Assembly (NCBI GenBank): GCA_018334735.1
Contig: JAGXLK010000172.1
Coordinates: forward strand, 1 to 6,056
Direction of reading: 5' to 3'
Source: Planctomycetota bacterium
GTDB lineage: Bacteria; Planctomycetota; Brocadiia; SM23-32
DNA: 6,056 nucleotides
Shown here: positions 1 to 3,232 of the stretch, one piece after another
How positions within the stretch are numbered: position 1 is the stretch's first letter
How the letters are laid out: every line of letters starts with the position of its first letter
Translations under genes and position numbers: made by a program
The notes under the pieces: generated by a model
The model's database searches: none
Told to the model about the DNA's origin: nothing
What the model saw: the letters and a program-made list of their open reading frames with translations, nothing else

Positions 1-180
1 GGCGCGGCGATTGTGGCTGCTGTAGGCTCTTCAGGTTCTTTTGCAGATGCAGCTGGCAATATGGTGCATTCTGAACGGGAAGTTTCTCCGCGGGATCAAC
101 TGGTGAAAACATACGAAGAGAAATACCAGCGTTTTGTGGAAGTTTGCCGCAATAAAGGTTATCTTGACGGTAACTTTTAA
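1..180 (+). CDS. FGGY-family carbohydrate kinase, C-terminal end (partial)
   Basis: Frame 1 is open from the left edge to a TAA at 178-180 and gives the last 59 residues of a protein whose start lies outside the window. The opening GAAIVAAVGSSGSFADAAGNMV matches the late FGGY C-domain pattern (GAA-x-x-A-x-x-G, then F-x-D-x-x, then a short M-V), and the Tyr-rich tail (TYEEKYQRFVEVC) resembles the last helix of xylulokinase-like members. Such enzymes phosphorylate a sugar or polyol with ATP in the cytoplasm; xylulose, ribulose, gluconate and glycerol kinases share the fold, so the substrate cannot be fixed from this fragment. It lies 190 bases upstream of a sugar dehydrogenase and an isomerase/epimerase in the same direction, which suggests a shared sugar-catabolic role. 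Its codons look more A+T-rich than those of the genes downstream. The family call is fairly secure; the substrate is unknown. Confidence 0.82.
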   Translation, partial: GAAIVAAVGSSGSFADAAGNMVHSEREVSPRDQLVKTYEEKYQRFVEVCRNKGYLDGNF

Positions 181-206
181 GGTGTGGGATGAAGCTTGTT
201 TTCCGC

Positions 207-235
207 TTGACTTTTTGGTCGGGTTGTCCTAAAAA
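207..235 (+). promoter_or_regulatory. Tentative sigma70-type promoter upstream of the dehydrogenase gene
   Basis: TTGACT at 207-212 matches the -35 consensus in five of six positions. After a 17-base spacer, TAAAAA at 230-235 matches only four of six -10 positions and lacks the final T. It sits between the kinase stop and the dehydrogenase start, where a promoter for the dehydrogenase/isomerase pair would be expected. The weak -10 makes the call uncertain, and the pair could instead be transcribed from upstream with the kinase. Confidence 0.3.
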
Positions 236-248
236 AGCCACGTGTTAT

Positions 249-261
249 CGACGGGGCGTCG
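249..261. repeat. Small perfect inverted repeat (CGACG-GGG-CGTCG)
   Basis: Two 5-base arms, 249-253 and 257-261, flank GGG. The element lies just downstream of the tentative promoter and upstream of the dehydrogenase, where an operator could sit. A 5-base palindrome is common by chance in DNA of this composition, so a regulatory role is only a guess. Confidence 0.2.
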
Positions 262-354
262 GACCACGCAAAGGAGCGTTCTCCGGTAGCACTGTCGTGC
301 CGTAAGTAAAGAATGGATTTGATCACGTGACTTGTTCGAGCCTACTGATAGTGA

Positions 355-362
355 GGGAGGAG
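355..362 (+). promoter_or_regulatory. Strong ribosome binding site deciding the dehydrogenase start
   Basis: GGGAGGAG lies 8 bases before the ATG at 371, an ideal Shine-Dalgarno position. It decides the start: the same frame stays open upstream to a TTG at 332, which would add 13 residues, but those would span this site and do not resemble the family's N-terminus. Confidence 0.85.
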
Positions 363-370
363 TTGAACAG

Positions 371-1540
371 ATGGCGAAGAAAGAAATCAATGTCGGTTTG
401 ATTGGATGCGGCTTCATGGGCGTCGCCCACAGTTTTGGTTACCGCAACTGCCCGGCTGTTTGGGATCCCGAATGCAAACCGGTTATGAAATGCATCGCCG
501 GGACCGAAGAAGAAGAAGTTGTTAAATCCACCGCAGAGCAGCTCGGCTGGCAAGAATATTCAACTAACTGGGAAGAGATGATCCAGCGCGATGATATCGA
601 TATGGTCGATATCGCGAGCCCCAATTTTGCCCACGTGGAAAATGCCGTTGCCGCTGCTGAAGCGGGGAAGGATATCCTCTGTGAAAAACCGCTGGCGAAT
701 GACCTCGAAGGTGCGCAAAAAATGCTCGATGCCGTGAACGAAGCCGGTGTGAAAGCGCTTTGCGGTTTCACCTATCGCCAGGCCCCGGCGGCTCAGCTGG
801 CAAAACAGATGATCGAAGCTGGCGAACTGGGAGAGATCTACCACATCAGGGCTACGTATCTCCAGGATTGGATCATGGATCCCGAGTTCCCGCTGGTGTG
901 GCGCCTGAAAAAAGAACTGGCCGGTAGCGGCGCGCTCGGAGACCTCGGCGCGCATATCACCGATATGGCGCGTTACCTGCTCGGTGATATCGAGTCTGTC
1001 AGCGGCACGCTCGAAACCTTCATCGAAGAACGTCCGATCGAAGAAGCCGGCGCCGGCACAAAACTGTCCGATCGACAGGCGAGCGATAAGAAAGGTAAAG
1101 TCACCGTCGACGATGCCTCCATCTGGTGCGCCCGGTTCCAGAACGGAGCCCTCGGCACATTTGAGGCGACTCGTTTCGCTGGCGGACGCAAAAACTACCA
1201 CACGTTCGAGATCAACGGTTCAAAAGCCAGCATCGCCTGGAATTTCGAGGATATGAACTATCTCGACGTCTGGAAAGCCGGCGAAGGTGTGGAACAGGGC
1301 TTCCGGAAGGTCCTGGCAACCAACGAAGAAACACCGGGATTCGAGAACTGGTGGCCGGACGGTCACATCATCGGATACGGCGAGTGTTTCGTCAACGAGA
1401 TGAAAGAGATGATGGACGCCATCGCCGAAGACCGCGATCCTTGCCCCAGTTTTGAGGACGGCGTGAAATGCCAGGCTGTCCTTGAGGCCGTCGTCCAATC
1501 CTCGAAACAAAAAAGTTGGGTCGAGGTTTCGGAAGACTAA
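371..1540 (+). CDS. Gfo/Idh/MocA-family NAD(P)-dependent sugar dehydrogenase, levoglucosan dehydrogenase-like
   Basis: A complete 389-residue cytoplasmic oxidoreductase. The N-terminal Rossmann domain (about residues 5-125) carries the nucleotide-binding GLIGCGFMG at 9-17 and the family signature CEKPLAND at 104-111, whose Lys106 is the usual catalytic lysine. The C-terminal alpha/beta domain has GSGALGDLGAHITD at 185-198, with Asp191 and His195 in the active-site D-x3-H pattern. YLQDW (163-167), NYHTFEINGSKASI (275-288), GYGE (335-338) and the closing SWVEV recall, from memory, levoglucosan dehydrogenase (LgdA) and relatives that oxidise C3 of glucosides; inositol or 1,5-anhydrofructose enzymes are alternatives. 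End of strand beta-2 reads IAGTEEEE, without a clear Asp for NAD ribose, so NAD versus NADP is undecided. An isomerase/epimerase follows 97 bases later, probably co-transcribed and acting on the keto product. The family is near certain; the substrate is not. Confidence 0.95.
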   Translation: MAKKEINVGLIGCGFMGVAHSFGYRNCPAVWDPECKPVMKCIAGTEEEEVVKSTAEQLGWQEYSTNWEEMIQRDDIDMVDIASPNFAHVENAVAAAEAGKDILCEKPLANDLEGAQKMLDAVNEAGVKALCGFTYRQAPAAQLAKQMIEAGELGEIYHIRATYLQDWIMDPEFPLVWRLKKELAGSGALGDLGAHITDMARYLLGDIESVSGTLETFIEERPIEEAGAGTKLSDRQASDKKGKVTVDDASIWCARFQNGALGTFEATRFAGGRKNYHTFEINGSKASIAWNFEDMNYLDVWKAGEGVEQGFRKVLATNEETPGFENWWPDGHIIGYGECFVNEMKEMMDAIAEDRDPCPSFEDGVKCQAVLEAVVQSSKQKSWVEVSED

Positions 1541-1625
1541 CCGCAAGACGAATTACAGATTCGACACGGACGCCGTTGGATTGTTGTGCCGGTGTCCAGA
1601 AACCTTTACTTGTTGAGTTCTATGG

Positions 1626-1631
1626 AAGGAG
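1626..1631 (+). promoter_or_regulatory. Ribosome binding site of the isomerase/epimerase gene
   Basis: AAGGAG ends 6 bases before the ATG at 1638, within the longer GGAAGGAG. It supports that ATG over the nearby ATG at 1622, which is out of frame. Confidence 0.85.
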
Positions 1632-1637
1632 TGAGCT

Positions 1638-2633
1638 ATGGCGAGACCTGTAACAATCTTCACTGGCCAGTGGGCCGACATGCCGCTGGAAGATCTTGCG
1701 AAGAAAATGAGCGAGTGGGGATACGATGGCCTGGAACTTGCCTGCTGGGGCGATCATTTTGACCCCACCGAAGGCGCAGAGAATCCCGAATACTGCGAGG
1801 AGAAAAAAAGCCTCCTGGAAAAATACGGGCTGAAATGCTGGTCGATCAGCCACCACCTGGCCGGTCAATGTGTTCTCGATAACATCGACGAGCGCCACAA
1901 CGAATTTGCGCCCGATGACCTCGCGGGCGATCCGGATGCCATACACGAATGGGCCATTGAAACCATGAAAAACACCGCCCGAGCCGCCGAAAACATGGGC
2001 ATCGACGTGGTCAATGGTTTCACCGGCAGTTCCATCTGGCATCTGCTCTATTCGTTCCCCCCGGTCGATCCCGCTTCGATCGAAGAGGGGTTCGAGCTGC
2101 TCGCTGAGAAATGGAATCCCATCCTTGACGTCTTCGGCGAATGCGGCGTGAAATTCGCCCTTGAAGTCCATCCGACCGAGATCGCTTTCGATATCGTGAC
2201 GGCCGAACGGGCTCTCGAGGCCCTCGACGGACGGGAAGAGTTCGGCTTCAACTTCGATCCGAGCCATCTGGAATGGCAGGGGGTGGATCCGGTCAAGTTC
2301 ATCGAGACGTTCCCCGAACGTATCTACCACGTTCACATGAAAGACTGCGCCGTCACGCTCGATGGCACGACGGGAATCCTTTCATCGCATCTGGATTTTG
2401 GTGAACCGCGGCGCGGCTGGGACTTCCGGAGCCCCGGACGCGGCGATGTGGATTTCGAAGAAATAATCCGAGCACTTAACCGGATCGGATATGACGGCCC
2501 GCTCAGCGTTGAGTGGGAAGACAGCGGAATGGACCGCGAGCACGGGGCCTCAGAAGCCTGCGGATTCGTCAAATCCGTCGATTTCGCCCCCAGCGACGTC
2601 GCTTTCGATGCCGCTTTTGATGAGGAAGACTGA
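1638..2633 (+). CDS. Sugar phosphate isomerase/epimerase-type TIM-barrel protein (AP endonuclease 2 superfamily)
   Basis: A complete 331-residue, probably cytoplasmic protein with the xylose isomerase-like TIM barrel. The first strand and helix show as ITFTGQ-like VTIFTGQW at 5-12 followed by EWGYDGLEL at 26-34. The expected metal ligands all appear in order: Glu176 in LEVHPTE, Asp207 in [10 protein letters not shown] (with His210), His233 in YHVHMKD (with His231) and Glu292 in LSVEWED. The late [35 protein letters not shown] block is typical of isomerase/epimerases that partner Gfo/Idh/MocA dehydrogenases. In known pairs, such proteins epimerise or isomerise sugars, or eliminate or hydrate 3-keto-glycosides. 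No residue chooses among these here. It starts 97 bases after the dehydrogenase and is followed by a strong terminator, so the two probably close one transcript. The acidic last residues (DEED) are unremarkable. Confidence 0.93.
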   Translation: MARPVTIFTGQWADMPLEDLAKKMSEWGYDGLELACWGDHFDPTEGAENPEYCEEKKSLLEKYGLKCWSISHHLAGQCVLDNIDERHNEFAPDDLAGDPDAIHEWAIETMKNTARAAENMGIDVVNGFTGSSIWHLLYSFPPVDPASIEEGFELLAEKWNPILDVFGECGVKFALEVHPTEIAFDIVTAERALEALDGREEFGFNFDPSHLEWQGVDPVKFIETFPERIYHVHMKDCAVTLDGTTGILSSHLDFGEPRRGWDFRSPGRGDVDFEEIIRALNRIGYDGPLSVEWEDSGMDREHGASEACGFVKSVDFAPSDVAFDAAFDEED

Positions 2634-2681
2634 CTCGATGCGTGCGTGAATCCCGCGCATGAAAACGAGTGACAATCAACG

Positions 2682-2715
2682 CCCCCGGTTTCCTTTGTGG
2701 GACCGGGGGTTTTTT
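2682..2715 (+). terminator. Rho-independent terminator after the isomerase/epimerase gene
   Basis: CCCCCGGT at 2682-2689 pairs perfectly with ACCGGGGG at 2702-2709 across a 12-base loop, and six T follow at once (2710-2715). The stem begins 48 bases after the isomerase/epimerase stop. There is no T-tract on the opposite strand, so it works in the + direction only. It marks the end of the sugar module and separates it from the TPR-like gene. Confidence 0.93.
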
Positions 2716-2837
2716 ATTCCCGTCCAACTGTGCACGCACAAAGGCATCGATGCTGCCATCCTTCCCGCCGGCCGGCCGGAACATCTGCCGGAGCACGTGC
2801 GAGGGACTTGTAGGCGGGTGAGACGCGGAGCCATGTG

Positions 2838-2876
2838 AGCGGACTGGACTTCAGCCAAGGCTGGAGTTCAGAACGT
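2838..2876. repeat. Hairpin repeat, copy A
   Basis: AGCGGACTGGACTTCAG (2838-2854), a 4-base spacer CCAA, then GGCTGGAGTTCAGAACG (2859-2875). The arms CTGGACTTCAG (2844-2854) and CTGGAGTTCAG (2861-2871) form an 11-pair stem with two G-T wobbles. Beyond a GA/AA internal mismatch, GCG at 2839-2841 pairs with CGT at 2874-2876, the last pair being a G-T. Both 17-base blocks recur exactly in copy C. Confidence 0.8.
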
Positions 2877-2930
2877 GGTCCAATGCGGTCGTATCTCCCC
2901 GCATCGTGACGTGTGTGATCAACTGTCCGC

Positions 2931-2977
2931 CTCAAGTCCAGTTTCGCTCGCCGATGGCGGGCTCTGCTGAACTCGAG
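2931..2977. repeat. Hairpin repeat, degenerate copy B
   Basis: CTCAAGTCCAG at 2931-2941 pairs with CTGAACTCGAG at 2967-2977 at nine of eleven positions; both mismatches are A-C, and they become T-G wobbles on the opposite strand. Inside, GCTCGCC (2946-2952) pairs with GGCGGGC (2956-2962) around a 3-base loop. Read on the - strand, each arm differs from a copy A/C arm by one base, but the two arms are in swapped order. This looks like a diverged or rearranged member of the same repeat family. Confidence 0.55.
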
Positions 2978-2992
2978 TCTCCGTTTGCTGCA

Positions 2993-3041
2993 AGCGGACT
3001 GGACTTCAGAACCGCTCTTGCGGGGCTGGAGTTCAGAACGC
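2993..3041. repeat. Hairpin repeat, copy C
   Basis: AGCGGACTGGACTTCAG (2993-3009) and GGCTGGAGTTCAGAACG (3024-3040) are exact copies of the copy A blocks. The interior is longer: CCGC (3012-3015) and GCGG (3020-3023) close a TCTT loop and extend the stem past a small AA/GG internal loop. At the base, GCG (2994-2996) pairs with CGC (3039-3041), a full C-G pair where copy A has G-T. Conserved arms with a variable but still paired interior suggest that structure, not just sequence, is kept. Confidence 0.8.
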
Positions 3042-3125
3042 GACCCAGATACCGGAACAGATTCTGCGGTTTCCCCGCCGGCCCAGCATCAACCCAGGAC
3101 GTCCCTTGTGTTTTTTCCGTTTCAT

Positions 3126-3153
3126 TTGACGCATAGTCGGAAAACGCTATAAT
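3126..3153 (+). promoter_or_regulatory. Strong sigma70-type promoter for the TPR-like gene
   Basis: TTGACG at 3126-3131 (five of six consensus bases), a 16-base spacer, then a perfect TATAAT at 3148-3153. Transcription would begin near 3160, giving a leader of about 70 bases before the ATG at 3233. It shows that the TPR-like gene is expressed independently of the terminated sugar module upstream. Confidence 0.85.
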
Positions 3154-3221
3154 GCGCGGCGTTGGACAGGGGAAGCACCGGGAACTTCATAAATGTAAGG
3201 GACTTTTTCAACAAATTAAGC

Positions 3222-3229
3222 GGGGAAAG
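3222..3229 (+). promoter_or_regulatory. Weak ribosome binding site of the TPR-like gene
   Basis: GGGGAAAG lies just upstream of the ATG at 3233. It is a poorer match than the AGGAG sites of the two sugar genes. An in-frame TTG at 3230 is immediately adjacent, but ATG is the likelier start. Confidence 0.5.
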
Positions 3230-3232
3230 TTG

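Larger units (their letters stand above)
2634..3232. other. 600-base intergenic region without a credible gene
   Basis: Between the isomerase/epimerase stop and the TPR-like start I see no protein-coding frame with a ribosome binding site and recognisable product. Short frames on both strands run across the terminator and the hairpin arms. The stretch holds, in order, an intrinsic terminator, several perfect palindromes (GCATCGATGC at 2744-2753, CCGGCCGGCCGG at 2768-2779, GCACGTGC at 2793-2800), a cluster of three related hairpins (2838-3041), a near-consensus promoter (3126-3153) and a leader of roughly 70 bases. Confidence 0.75.

Noticed and set aside
332..370. N-terminal extension of the dehydrogenase from a TTG at 332
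   Set aside because: The strong ribosome binding site at 355-362 fits the ATG at 371, and the extra 13 residues do not look like part of a Rossmann fold.
560..1201. 213-codon - strand frame opposite the dehydrogenase
   Set aside because: The sense frame is an unmistakable Gfo/Idh/MocA enzyme; the antisense product matches nothing I recognise.
1563..1596. Imperfect hairpin (GACAC / GTGTC) between the dehydrogenase and isomerase genes
   Set aside because: Only five clean pairs and no T-tract, so it is neither a convincing terminator nor a clear regulatory element.
2569..2935. Short overlapping - strand frames after the isomerase/epimerase gene, one reading DGSIDAFVRAQLDG, faintly like a planctomycete DUF1549-type motif
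   Set aside because: The frames run through the terminator and the hairpin arms, lack a ribosome binding site I can recognise, and the likeness covers only about a dozen residues.
2838..3041. Possible CRISPR array from the repeated 17-base blocks
   Set aside because: There are only two exact copies of each block, the spacing is irregular, the arms are part of hairpins, and no cas gene is present.
2906..3136. 76-codon + strand frame in the intergenic region
   Set aside because: It crosses hairpin copies B and C, ends inside the promoter at 3126-3153, and gives a low-complexity product with no recognisable family.
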